In this document: one piece after another, positions 33,900-41,814 of the stretch
Layout: the number at the start of each line of letters is the position of its first letter
How positions within the stretch are numbered: position 1 is the stretch's first letter
Notes under the pieces: model-generated
Told to the model about the DNA's origin: nothing
Databases searched by the model: none
The model's input: the letters and a program-made list of their open reading frames with translations, nothing else
Source: Stygiobacter sp.
GTDB taxonomy: Bacteria > Pseudomonadota > Alphaproteobacteria > Rhodospirillales > Magnetospirillaceae
Length of the DNA: 64,000 bases
NCBI GenBank assembly: GCA_006218045.1
Contig: VBWB01000008.1
Location: 171,742 to 235,741, forward strand
Direction: 5' to 3'
Program-made: the position numbers and the translations under genes

Positions 33900-35012
33900 G
33901 TGAGCCTCGCCGTTCGTCCCGAACGTGAAATCCGCCCTCCGGCCATTCAAATCCGGGGGGTGGAAAAGCGCTTCGGCGATGCCACCGCCGTCGACGGCAT
34001 CGATCTGGACATCCAGGAGGGGGAGTTCTTCTCCCTTCTGGGTCCATCCGGCTGCGGCAAGACCACGCTGTTGCGGATGATGGCCGGATTCGAGATGCCG
34101 ACGGCGGGCGCGGTGCTGATCGCCGGGGCCGACATGACCGCCGTGCCGCCCTATGAGCGGCCGGTGAACATGATGTTCCAATCCTACGCCCTGTTCCCGC
34201 ATATGAACGTCGCCGACAACGTGGCGTTCGGTCTCCGGCAGGACGGGGTGGCCAAGTCCGAGATCGCCGGGCGGGTGGCCGAGGCGCTGGATCTGGTGCA
34301 GATGGGCGATTTCGCCAAACGCAAACCGCATCAGATGTCCGGCGGCCAGCGCCAGCGCGTCGCCTTGGCCCGCTGTCTGGTCAAGCGCCCCAAGGTGGTG
34401 CTGCTGGACGAGCCGCTCTCCGCCCTCGACAAGAAATTGCGGGAAAAGACCCAGTTCGAGTTGGTCAACATTCAGGAAAAGGTCGGCATCACCTTCGTCA
34501 TGGTCACCCATGACCAGGAAGAGGCCATGACCATGTCCACCCGCATCGCGGTGATGAATGCCGGGCGCATTTTGCAAGTGGGCCGTCCGCACGAGATCTA
34601 TGAATATCCCACCTCCCGCATGGTCGCCGATTTCATCGGCATCGCCAATTTCTTCACCGGTACGGTGGAAAGCAGTGCGGGCGGCGTGGTCACCTTCCGC
34701 GCCCAGGGCATCGACGCGCCCCTGACCGTTGCCGGCGATCTGGCCCCGGGCAGCGCGGCCGCCGTCATGGTGCGGCCGGAAAAAATCCAGATGGGGCGCG
34801 AGGCCGCAATCGGTGTCGATAATTCGGTCTCCGGCGTGGTCAAGGAAATCGCCTATCTGGGCGACGTCTCCATCTATCACGTGCGGCTGGATTCGGGTTT
34901 GGTGGTGCTGGTCACCAACGCCAATCTGCGTCATGCGGCGGAACCGGCGGTGACCTGGGAGGACCGGGTGCATCTGTCGTGGCATTCGGGCAACGCGGTC
35001 GTCCTGCCATGA
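33900..35012 (+). CDS. potG: Polyamine ABC transporter ATP-binding protein
   Basis: 370 residues starting at GTG 33900, 11 bp after the potF stop. ABC motifs: Walker A GPSGCGKT at 48-55, signature MSGGQRQRVALARCLV, Walker B VVLLDEPLSALDKKLRE and the H-loop VTHDQEEAMTM. The C-terminal part after about 245 is the TOBE regulatory domain typical of PotG/PotA (VMVRPEKIQM). It energises polyamine uptake. Its stop overlaps the potH start (ATGA at 35009-35012). Confidence 0.94.
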   Translation: MSLAVRPEREIRPPAIQIRGVEKRFGDATAVDGIDLDIQEGEFFSLLGPSGCGKTTLLRMMAGFEMPTAGAVLIAGADMTAVPPYERPVNMMFQSYALFPHMNVADNVAFGLRQDGVAKSEIAGRVAEALDLVQMGDFAKRKPHQMSGGQRQRVALARCLVKRPKVVLLDEPLSALDKKLREKTQFELVNIQEKVGITFVMVTHDQEEAMTMSTRIAVMNAGRILQVGRPHEIYEYPTSRMVADFIGIANFFTGTVESSAGGVVTFRAQGIDAPLTVAGDLAPGSAAAVMVRPEKIQMGREAAIGVDNSVSGVVKEIAYLGDVSIYHVRLDSGLVVLVTNANLRHAAEPAVTWEDRVHLSWHSGNAVVLP

Positions 35013-35917
35013 GAGTGGCCGGAACCCACCGTGAACTGGGCCGCCGCCTGGTGCTGGCGGTGCCTTATGTCTGGCTCTTGGTGTTCTTCCTGGCGCCGCT
35101 GCTGATCGTCGGCAAGATCAGCCTGTCGGAATCGCGCCTGGGCATTCCGCCCTATGAGCCGCTGATCGACTGGGCACAAAGCGGGCTGGCCATGGTCAAG
35201 GTCAGCCTCAACAATTATGTCCTGCTGTTCGAGGATGATCTTTACGTTCAGGCTTATATCCAGTCGTTGACCATCGCCGGCATTTCCACCTTTTTATGCC
35301 TGCTGATCGGCTATCCCATGGCGCTGGGCATTGCGCGGGCACCGGAAAAGGCGCGCGGTCCGCTGCTGCTGCTGGTGATCGTGCCGTTCTGGACCTCGTT
35401 CCTGATCCGCGTTTATTCGTGGATGAGCATCCTGCGCGACGAAGGCATCCTCAACCATGCGCTGATGGCCGTGGGCCTGATCGACGAGCCCCTGATCATC
35501 TTGAACACCGATTGGGCGGTGTATGTGGGCATCGTTTATTCCTATCTGCCGTTCATGGTGTTGCCGCTTTACGCCAGCTTGGAAAAGCTGGACCCATCGC
35601 TTTTGGAAGCTGCCGCCGATCTGGGGGCGCGACCTGTCCGCGCCTTCATCGCGGTGACGCTGCCGTTGTCGTTGCCGGGCATCGTCGCCGGTTCCATGCT
35701 GGTGTTCGTGCCGGCGGTGGGTGAGTACGTCATTCCCAGCCTGCTGGGCGGTGGCGACACCCAGATGCTGGGCAAGGCGCTGTGGGATGTGTTCGCCCAG
35801 ACCCGCGACTGGCCGGCGGCCTCGGCCTTGGCCATGGCCATGTTGGCCGCGCTGGTGTTGCCGATCGCCCTGTTCCAGCGTCTGCAAACCCGCCTGGAAG
35901 AAGAGGAGAATCGCTGA
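35009..35917 (+). CDS. potH: Polyamine ABC transporter permease
   Basis: 302 residues from ATG 35009, overlapping the potG stop; an in-frame ATG 30 bp upstream is less likely. Six hydrophobic segments are visible, starting with LVLAVPYVWLLVFFLAPLLIVGKI. The EAA-type loop ready to contact the ATPase is SLLEAAADLGARPVRAFIAVTLPLSLPGI. In operon with potF, potG and potI. The stop overlaps the potI start by one base (TGATG). Confidence 0.93.
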   Translation: MRVAGTHRELGRRLVLAVPYVWLLVFFLAPLLIVGKISLSESRLGIPPYEPLIDWAQSGLAMVKVSLNNYVLLFEDDLYVQAYIQSLTIAGISTFLCLLIGYPMALGIARAPEKARGPLLLLVIVPFWTSFLIRVYSWMSILRDEGILNHALMAVGLIDEPLIILNTDWAVYVGIVYSYLPFMVLPLYASLEKLDPSLLEAAADLGARPVRAFIAVTLPLSLPGIVAGSMLVFVPAVGEYVIPSLLGGGDTQMLGKALWDVFAQTRDWPAASALAMAMLAALVLPIALFQRLQTRLEEEENR

Positions 35918-36711
35918 TGCACCGTTCTCCCGCCCTGTTGGCGGCCATGTTTGTCGGCTTCGCCTTCCTGTACGCACCCATCGCGCTGTTGATGGTCTAT
36001 TCCTTCAATGCTTCGCGCGAGGTCAGCGTCTGGGGCGGCTTCTCCACCAAATGGTATGGCGAGTTGCTGCAAAACCAGGCCTATCTGGACGCGGCCTGGC
36101 TGTCCTTGAAGATCGCCGCCACCAGCGCCACCGGCGCTCTGGTGCTGGGCACCCTGGCCGCCCTGGTTTTGGTGCGCTATGGCCGGTTTCGCGGTCGCAT
36201 GGTGTTCAACGGCCTGATCACCGCGCCCTTGGTGATGCCGGAAATCATTCTGGGGCTGGCCATGTTGCTGCTGTTCGTGGCGCTCGAGGATTTGACCGGC
36301 TGGCCCGACGGGCGCGGCTTCACCACCATTGCCATCGTCCATACCACCGTCGGCATGGCCTATGCGACCGTGGTCATCCGCTCGCGCTTGGCGCAGATGG
36401 ATGAAAGTCTGGAAGAGGCGGCCATGGATCTGGGCGCCCGCCCGGTCAAGGTGTTTTTCCTCATCACCATCCCGGTCATCGCGCCGTCTTTGGCGGCGGC
36501 GTGGCTGTTGGCCTTCACCTTGTCGCTGGACGACGTGGTGGCGACACAGTTCGTTTCCGGCCCCGGTTCGACCACGCTGCCCATCGAGGTGTTTTCCTCG
36601 GTCCGCCTGGGGGTCAGCCCGCAGGTTAATGCGCTTGGCACCATCATCGTGGTGGCGGTGGCGGTGGTCATCGGTCTGGTCTGGCGGCTGAGCGCAGGCA
36701 AGCGGCGTTAG
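35917..36711 (+). CDS. potI: Polyamine ABC transporter permease
   Basis: 264 residues from ATG 35917. Hydrophobic helices start with LLAAMFVGFAFLYAPIALLMVYSF; the ATPase-contact loop is SLEEAAMDLGARPVKVFFLITIPVIAPSL. SFNASREVSVWGGFSTKWY near the N-terminus is typical of PotI/PotC. It completes a potFGHI importer of putrescine or spermidine. A stem-loop follows the stop directly. Confidence 0.93.
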   Translation: MHRSPALLAAMFVGFAFLYAPIALLMVYSFNASREVSVWGGFSTKWYGELLQNQAYLDAAWLSLKIAATSATGALVLGTLAALVLVRYGRFRGRMVFNGLITAPLVMPEIILGLAMLLLFVALEDLTGWPDGRGFTTIAIVHTTVGMAYATVVIRSRLAQMDESLEEAAMDLGARPVKVFFLITIPVIAPSLAAAWLLAFTLSLDDVVATQFVSGPGSTTLPIEVFSSVRLGVSPQVNALGTIIVVAVAVVIGLVWRLSAGKRR

Positions 36712-36712
36712 A

Positions 36713-36750
36713 CCAGTTTCAGCTAAAGCGGAAACTGGCCTTGGTTTTAA
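36713..36750 (+). terminator. Probable terminator after potI
   Basis: CCAGTTTC (36713-36720), a 10-nt loop and GAAACTGG (36731-36738) form a perfect 8-bp stem, followed by CCTTGGTTTT. The T-run is short and displaced, so it is only moderately convincing. Confidence 0.6.
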
Positions 36751-36771
36751 AAGTGGCTCGTGACGGGCCGC

Positions 36772-37182
36772 TCAGGCGCCGCTCTGGCTCAGGGCCAATT
36801 CCACGTCGGTGTGGCAAAAGTCGTTACCCTTGAACAGAAGGGGCAGGTTTCGCGTCTTGGCCAGGGCGTAGGCGAAGACGTCACTGAAATTCAACCCCGC
36901 CGGATGTCCCGTGCCCTTGCCATAGGCGATAAAAGCGCTCCAGGCGGCATCCATGTCCTGGAAGGTGGGGGAAACGATCTGGAATGCGGGTATTCGCAGC
37001 AAGTCATCCAGCAGCACGACGGCCCGGTGGCCCAGGCGTCCATAGGCGACCATGCGGGATTCCACCACCGAAACCGTGCTGATCAGAACATGGCGCGCAG
37101 CCTTGAGCCTCGTCAGATAATGGGGGTGATCCGGTTCGGCCAGGACGATGCACATAAGGGCCGAGGTATCGACGGCAATCAT
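36772..37182 (-). CDS. vapC: Type II toxin, PIN-domain ribonuclease VapC
   Basis: 136 residues making a single PIN domain. The acidic quartet expected for Mg-dependent cleavage is present: D5 (AVDTSALM), E41 (VVESRM), D101 (NFSDVFAYALAK) and D121 (LFKGNDF). VapC toxins cleave tRNA or rRNA when released from their antitoxin. Its start overlaps the upstream antitoxin gene by 4 bp, the normal vapBC order. The target RNA is not predictable here. Confidence 0.93.
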   Translation of the reverse strand: MIAVDTSALMCIVLAEPDHPHYLTRLKAARHVLISTVSVVESRMVAYGRLGHRAVVLLDDLLRIPAFQIVSPTFQDMDAAWSAFIAYGKGTGHPAGLNFSDVFAYALAKTRNLPLLFKGNDFCHTDVELALSQSGA

Positions 37183-37424
37183 TTCGGTAAACCGTTTTCG
37201 TCGTATTCGACGGCATCGTAGGCATCCTGACGTGGCGGCAGCCGATGCAATTGGGCCAATACGGCATCGAACCGGCCCCAGCCCAGGTCAGAGACGGGCT
37301 GATCCATTGCCGACAGCATGTGGTTCAGCGCCGCTTCGACGGCGGCGGTCTTGCCGAGCCCGGTCAACTGGCTCAGCCGTTCGATCTTGGCGATGACCTG
37401 CGGATTGGCGATTTGTACGGCCAT
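37179..37424 (-). CDS. vapB: Type II antitoxin, VapB-like (Rv0623 family)
   Basis: 81 residues from ATG 37424 (MAVQIANPQVIAKIERLSQLTG); the frame is open to 37457 but that part lies within the operator palindrome. The N-terminal half is a ribbon-helix-helix-like segment with LTGLGKTAAVEAALNHML, as in Rv0623/PSK-type antitoxins; the C-terminal tail, DAVEYDENGLPK, would insert into the toxin active site. It overlaps vapC by 4 bp. The palindrome at 37436-37464, just upstream, is a likely autoregulatory operator. Confidence 0.9.
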   Translation of the reverse strand: MAVQIANPQVIAKIERLSQLTGLGKTAAVEAALNHMLSAMDQPVSDLGWGRFDAVLAQLHRLPPRQDAYDAVEYDENGLPK

Positions 37425-37435
37425 GATACGGCCCC

Positions 37436-37464
37436 ATGTATATTTGGACGGCATCAATATACAT
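37436..37464. promoter_or_regulatory. Perfect inverted repeat, candidate VapBC operator
   Basis: ATGTATATT (37436-37444) and AATATACAT (37456-37464) are perfect 9-bp arms with an 11-bp spacer, starting 12 bp upstream of the vapB start. AT-rich arms in a GC-rich context and the position match antitoxin-bound operators. Confidence 0.75.
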
Positions 37465-37497
37465 GACGGCGCCGCTATGGTTCAATCAGCGCCGATC

Positions 37498-38274
37498 TCA
37501 GATCAGGAACAGATCATCCAGCGCCTTGAACAGGTCGTCGCCGAAGCTTGGCCCCTTGTGCAGCACCGGCACCTTGCGCGGCAGCAGGGCCAGCGATTCG
37601 TTGTGGCTGTCCAACGAGGTGATGACGGCGATGGGGATGTTGCGGGTGCTGGGCATGGACACCAGGGCGATGGCCAGGTCGATGCCGTCCAGATGCGGCA
37701 TCAGGGCCGAGATGATCACCAGATCGGGCTTGCTTTGCACCGCCAGGGAAAAGGCGTCGATGGTGTCGGAGACCACCAAGGTGCGATAGCCGCATTGTTG
37801 CAGCTCGCGTTCCACATAGCGGGTTTGGGCGCCGGGCGGCATCACCAGCATGACCTCGACCTCGCGGATGGTGATGTCGGCCAGATCAAACCCCAGTTTG
37901 CGCGGCAGGGTGCGGACCAGGGTCGAGGTTTCCGTGTCCGTATGCTCGGGATTGTCGACCAAAGATTGCATGCGATCGATATAAGCCTGAAGGTCATCCC
38001 AGACGCGTGGCGGCAACACCTTGGGCGCCTGGGCCAGATAATCGTCGAGGCGGCGGGCGATGGTGGACAGGGGGCGCAGGCCGAAATTGCTGGCCTGACC
38101 GCGCAGTCGGAGCGCGGTGCGGCGAAACTCGGCGATGACTTCGGCTTCCACCTTATGCCCGTGCCGGGCGCTATCCAACAAAACGTCCAGTCCCTGCACC
38201 GTTTCCGTGGCTTCATCCAGGAATTCCCGGCGCAATTCATCGGACAGGTCGTGGTAATTGGCATTCTCGGTCAT
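37498..38274 (-). CDS. HPt-like plus receiver-like protein lacking both phosphorylation residues
   Basis: 258 residues from ATG 38274. Residues 12-110 form a helical bundle with the HPt layout, but the motif corresponding to AHxLKG reads ALRLRG (54-59), so Leu replaces the phospho-histidine. Residues about 140-258 look like a receiver domain (PDLVIISALMPHLDGIDL at 183-200), but the acceptor Asp is S189 and the acidic pair near the N-terminus is replaced (VMLVMPPG). Thr/Ser and Lys at the end (VITSL, LHKGPSF) partly persist. It probably acts by binding rather than phosphotransfer. Neighbour: divergent CBS-PAS-GGDEF-EAL gene. Confidence 0.75.
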   Translation of the reverse strand: MTENANYHDLSDELRREFLDEATETVQGLDVLLDSARHGHKVEAEVIAEFRRTALRLRGQASNFGLRPLSTIARRLDDYLAQAPKVLPPRVWDDLQAYIDRMQSLVDNPEHTDTETSTLVRTLPRKLGFDLADITIREVEVMLVMPPGAQTRYVERELQQCGYRTLVVSDTIDAFSLAVQSKPDLVIISALMPHLDGIDLAIALVSMPSTRNIPIAVITSLDSHNESLALLPRKVPVLHKGPSFGDDLFKALDDLFLI

Positions 38275-38426
38275 GGCGGCACTTTGCGGCAAAGGCGGTT
38301 ATCGAACCCATGGTAACCTTACCCCAAGCCCGCCCGGTCGACCATCCTTTGCGGGGCCGTGTCGGCAGATACTGGAGACGTGCCAAAAGTGCATATTGCA
38401 AGCCATTGAAAAGGCGGTGATGCTAT

Positions 38427-40958
38427 GTGCACACGGCACGTATTGGGGACCATGTCTTGGGTTCGGAAAATACCATCGAACGCATCGCCAAGCGCGAGAT
38501 ATTAAGCTGCTCGCCGGATACCACCATATTGGAAGCGGCGCGGGCCATGGCCCAGGCCCGCTGTTCCTCCATCATCATCACCGAGAACACCCTGCCGGTG
38601 GGTATCTGGACCGAACGCGACACCCTCGACATCGATTTCGCCGATCCCGACAGTTTCAACCGTCCCATCGCCTCGGTGATGAGCGCGCCGATCAAGACCA
38701 TCCACGGCGCCACCACCTTGGGCGATGCCGGCTTGCGTTTCCAGATGGAGGGGGTGCGTCACTTCGTCGTCGTCAATGATGCCGGCCGCGCGGTGGGGGT
38801 GATCAGTCAAAGCGACGTCATCCTGCGCCACGGGGTCGAGCATTATCTGGTGCTGCGCAATGTCGGCTCGGCCATCAACCGACCCATGGTCAAGATCCAT
38901 CCGCAGGATTCCTTGACCGAGGCGGTGGCCCAGATCAATGCCGGCCATGCCGACGCCGCCATCGTCGTCGGCGATCACGGCGAGGCCCCGGGCATCATCA
39001 CCGAACGCGACCTCATCCGCATCATCGCCGGCGGTGGCGATCTGCCGGTCGCGGTCGGCGACATCGCCAGCCGTCCGCTGATCAGCGTCTGCGAGAACGA
39101 CAGCCTGTTGTCGGCCCGCAACATCCTGGAGGAACGCCACATCCGTCATCTGGCGGTGGCGACCGAGGAGGGCGAGCTCAAGGGGGTGCTGTCGTTCTCC
39201 GACATCCTGGCGTCGCTGCAATATGAATACGTCCAGCGCCTGGACGAAGCCTTGCGCGAACGCGACGAGGCCTTGTTGAAGTCGCGCAAGGATCTGCATC
39301 TGGCCCGCAAGGTCATCGAGGCGTCCCTGGACGGCATCATGATCTGCAATCCCAAGGGGCTGATCGAGTTCGTCAACCCGGCTTTCAGCCAGTTGACCGG
39401 ATACCGGTTCGATGAAGTGGTCGGGCAAAATCCGGCGATTCTGCAATCGGGCCTGCATGAAAGGGCGTTCTATGATCGCATGTGGCAATCTTTGCACTTG
39501 CAGGGCATCTGGCAGGGCGAAATCTGGAACCGGCGCAAGAGCGGCGAGGTCTATCCCGAGTGGCTGACCATCAATGTCATCCGCGACGAGGATGGCGTCA
39601 TCACCCAATACGCGGCGGTGTTTTCCGACATCAGCGAGCGTAAGAAGACCGAAGAGCGCATCAAGAACCTGGCCTATTTCGACGTGCTCACCGGCCTGCC
39701 CAACCGCCGGCTGTTCACCGACCGCCTTCAGGTGGCCATCGCCCACGCCCATCGTCACGGCGCGCAACTGGCCATCATGTTTCTGGACCTGGATCTGTTC
39801 AAGCGCATCAACGATTCCCTCGGTCACGGCATCGGCGACCAGGTGCTGTGCGAAGTGGCGGTGCGGCTGGAACATTGCGTGCGCGAGGGCGATACGGTGG
39901 CACGCCTGGGCGGCGACGAATTCGTCATCCTGCTGCCGGAACTGGAACACGTGGAAGACGCCGCCAAGCTGGCCGACCGGGTGATCAGCCATGTCAAGCA
40001 GCCGCTCAGGATCGATGAACACGAATTGTACGTGACCACCTCGGTCGGCATCGCCGTCTATCCCGATGACGGCCTGACCGACGAAACCCTGATCAAGAAC
40101 GCCGATACCGCCATGTACCGGGCCAAGGATCTGGGCCGCAATTCCTATCAGCTTTACACCCCGGCCATGAACGCCCGCTCGTTCGAGCGCCTGTCCATGG
40201 AAGCGTCGCTGCGCCACGCCTTGTCGCGCCACGAATTCACCTTGGTCTATCAGGGCAAGATCGACCTGACCAGCGGGCGGATGTCGGGGGTCGAGGCCCT
40301 GGCCCGCTGGCGCCACCCGGAAATGGGGCTGGTGTCGCCGGCGGAATTCATCCCGTTGGCGGAAAACATGGGGCTGATCTCGGAAATCGGCGCCTGGGTG
40401 CTGAAGGCCGCCTGCAAGCAATGTCAGTCGTGGCACGAATTGGGACTGCCGCGGGTACGCATGGCGGTCAACGTCTCGACCCTGCAATTCCGCGAGGGCG
40501 ACGTGGCCGAACTGGTCAAGCAGGCTTTGGACGAATCCGGCCTGCCGCCGCAATACCTGGAACTGGAAATCACCGAATCGGTGCTGATGCAGCGGGTCGA
40601 GGAAAACGCCCTGGTGTTGCAGGAATTGCGGGCCATGGGCATTCACATTTCCATCGACGATTTCGGCACCGGCTATTCGTCGCTGTCCTATCTGAAGCGC
40701 ATGCCCATCGATGCGCTGAAGATCGACCGCTCCTTCGTCAACGACATCACCGAGGACGGCGACGGCGCCGCCATCGTCTCCACCATCATCAATCTGGCCC
40801 ATAACCTGAAGCTGCGGGCGGTGGCGGAAGGGGTGGAAACCCAGGAACAGGCCGATTTCCTGCGCCAACGCGGCTGCGACGAGATCCAGGGCTTCCTGGT
40901 CAGCCGCCCGGTCTCGGGTGAGGATCTGGTCAGTCTGTTCGACCGCAATCTGCTGTAG
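38427..40958 (+). CDS. CBS-PAS-GGDEF-EAL cyclic-di-GMP turnover protein
   Basis: 843 residues starting at GTG 38427, the only good start in frame. Four CBS-type repeats fill residues 15-285 (for example LPVGIWTERDTLDI, AVGVISQSDVI, APGIITERDLIR and LKGVLSFSDILAS). A coiled linker is followed by a PAS domain (EASLDGIMICNPKGLIEFVNPAF), then GGDEF with intact LGGDEF and an RxxD inhibitory site (REGDTVARLGGDEF), then EAL with GVEALARWRHPE, EITESVL and DDFGTGYSS. Both diguanylate cyclase and phosphodiesterase activity are possible. CBS domains suggest sensing of adenine nucleotides. Cytosolic; no membrane segment seen. Confidence 0.92.
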   Translation: MHTARIGDHVLGSENTIERIAKREILSCSPDTTILEAARAMAQARCSSIIITENTLPVGIWTERDTLDIDFADPDSFNRPIASVMSAPIKTIHGATTLGDAGLRFQMEGVRHFVVVNDAGRAVGVISQSDVILRHGVEHYLVLRNVGSAINRPMVKIHPQDSLTEAVAQINAGHADAAIVVGDHGEAPGIITERDLIRIIAGGGDLPVAVGDIASRPLISVCENDSLLSARNILEERHIRHLAVATEEGELKGVLSFSDILASLQYEYVQRLDEALRERDEALLKSRKDLHLARKVIEASLDGIMICNPKGLIEFVNPAFSQLTGYRFDEVVGQNPAILQSGLHERAFYDRMWQSLHLQGIWQGEIWNRRKSGEVYPEWLTINVIRDEDGVITQYAAVFSDISERKKTEERIKNLAYFDVLTGLPNRRLFTDRLQVAIAHAHRHGAQLAIMFLDLDLFKRINDSLGHGIGDQVLCEVAVRLEHCVREGDTVARLGGDEFVILLPELEHVEDAAKLADRVISHVKQPLRIDEHELYVTTSVGIAVYPDDGLTDETLIKNADTAMYRAKDLGRNSYQLYTPAMNARSFERLSMEASLRHALSRHEFTLVYQGKIDLTSGRMSGVEALARWRHPEMGLVSPAEFIPLAENMGLISEIGAWVLKAACKQCQSWHELGLPRVRMAVNVSTLQFREGDVAELVKQALDESGLPPQYLELEITESVLMQRVEENALVLQELRAMGIHISIDDFGTGYSSLSYLKRMPIDALKIDRSFVNDITEDGDGAAIVSTIINLAHNLKLRAVAEGVETQEQADFLRQRGCDEIQGFLVSRPVSGEDLVSLFDRNLL

Positions 40959-41004
40959 GGCAAAAGTCCCTCGGCTTTGCCTCGGTGTACTTTTCCCCGA
41001 ACAG

Positions 41005-41814
41005 CTATTCCGCGTCCTGGCCCAGCCGATCCAGGCCGATGGCGTCGACCAGGGCGCGCAGTTCCTGGCGGGCGGCGACGTTGCTGAGATTAAGGTCGAA
41101 GCCGGTCAGCCGATGGCGCAAATCCAACAATGTCAGTCCCTCCAGGAACAGCGAGCGATAGATCACCCGTTCGCCCAAGCCCGGGGCGATGCGAAAGCCG
41201 ATGCGCTTGGCCAGATCGGCCAGCAGCTTTTCCATGGTCTGCTTGTTGCGGGCGTCCAGATGGGCCAGGCGGTTGCGCAACACGATCCAGTCGACCACCG
41301 CCTTTTCACCGCGCATGGCCCGGGTCTTCTTGGTGTCCCAGACCATCTCGGCGTAATGGCTGGGCCGCGTGATCTTCAGGGTTTCCGGCTCGACCCGCGC
41401 CAACACGTCCAGGTCGATCAGCGAATCGTTCAAGGGCGTGATCAATGTATGGGCGAAGGAATGACCCAGCCGCGACAGATAATGGTCGGAGCCGGGGGTG
41501 TCGATGACCAGCACGTGGTGCCGTGCCGACAGTTGGGCGAAGGTTTCCAGCAGGCGGCGTTCGTCCGCCTCGCGGTCGGCGGTGGGCGGCAGCGCCACAT
41601 GGTCGGGCACTTTCAGGCCCAGATCGGCGGCGTCCTTGCGGTTCTGACGGTTCTGCACATAGCGGGTCAGGGTGGCCTGACGGGCGTCCAGGTCGATGGA
41701 GCCGACGCTTAATCCCCGGTTCAACAGGCTGACGATCAGGTGCATGGACACGGTGGATTTGCCGGTGCCGCCCTTTTCGTTGCCGACGACGATGACATGG
41801 GCCGGTTTGGTCAT
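41005..41814 (-). CDS. mipZ: Division-plane positioning ATPase MipZ
   Basis: 269 residues from ATG 41814. The deviant Walker A GNEKGGTGKST is at 11-21, followed by SIDLDARQATLTRYVQNR, DTPGSDHYLSRLGHSF and VDWIVLRNRLAHLDARNK, which match MipZ rather than chromosomal ParA. MipZ forms a bipolar gradient by binding ParB and inhibits FtsZ assembly away from midcell. Its start overlaps the stop of the upstream molybdopterin oxidoreductase (ATGA at 41811-41814), an unexpected coupling. It is convergent with the GGDEF-EAL gene. Confidence 0.93.
   Translation of the reverse strand: MTKPAHVIVVGNEKGGTGKSTVSMHLIVSLLNRGLSVGSIDLDARQATLTRYVQNRQNRKDAADLGLKVPDHVALPPTADREADERRLLETFAQLSARHHVLVIDTPGSDHYLSRLGHSFAHTLITPLNDSLIDLDVLARVEPETLKITRPSHYAEMVWDTKKTRAMRGEKAVVDWIVLRNRLAHLDARNKQTMEKLLADLAKRIGFRIAPGLGERVIYRSLFLEGLTLLDLRHRLTGFDLNLSNVAARQELRALVDAIGLDRLGQDAE

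Noticed and set aside
38502..40868. Minus-strand frame of 788 codons opposite the CBS-PAS-GGDEF-EAL gene
   Set aside because: Shadow; the plus strand has intact catalytic motifs throughout.
40959..41004. Terminator between the GGDEF-EAL gene and mipZ
   Set aside because: AAAAGT/ACTTTT arms are present, but the intervening bases do not form a stable stem.
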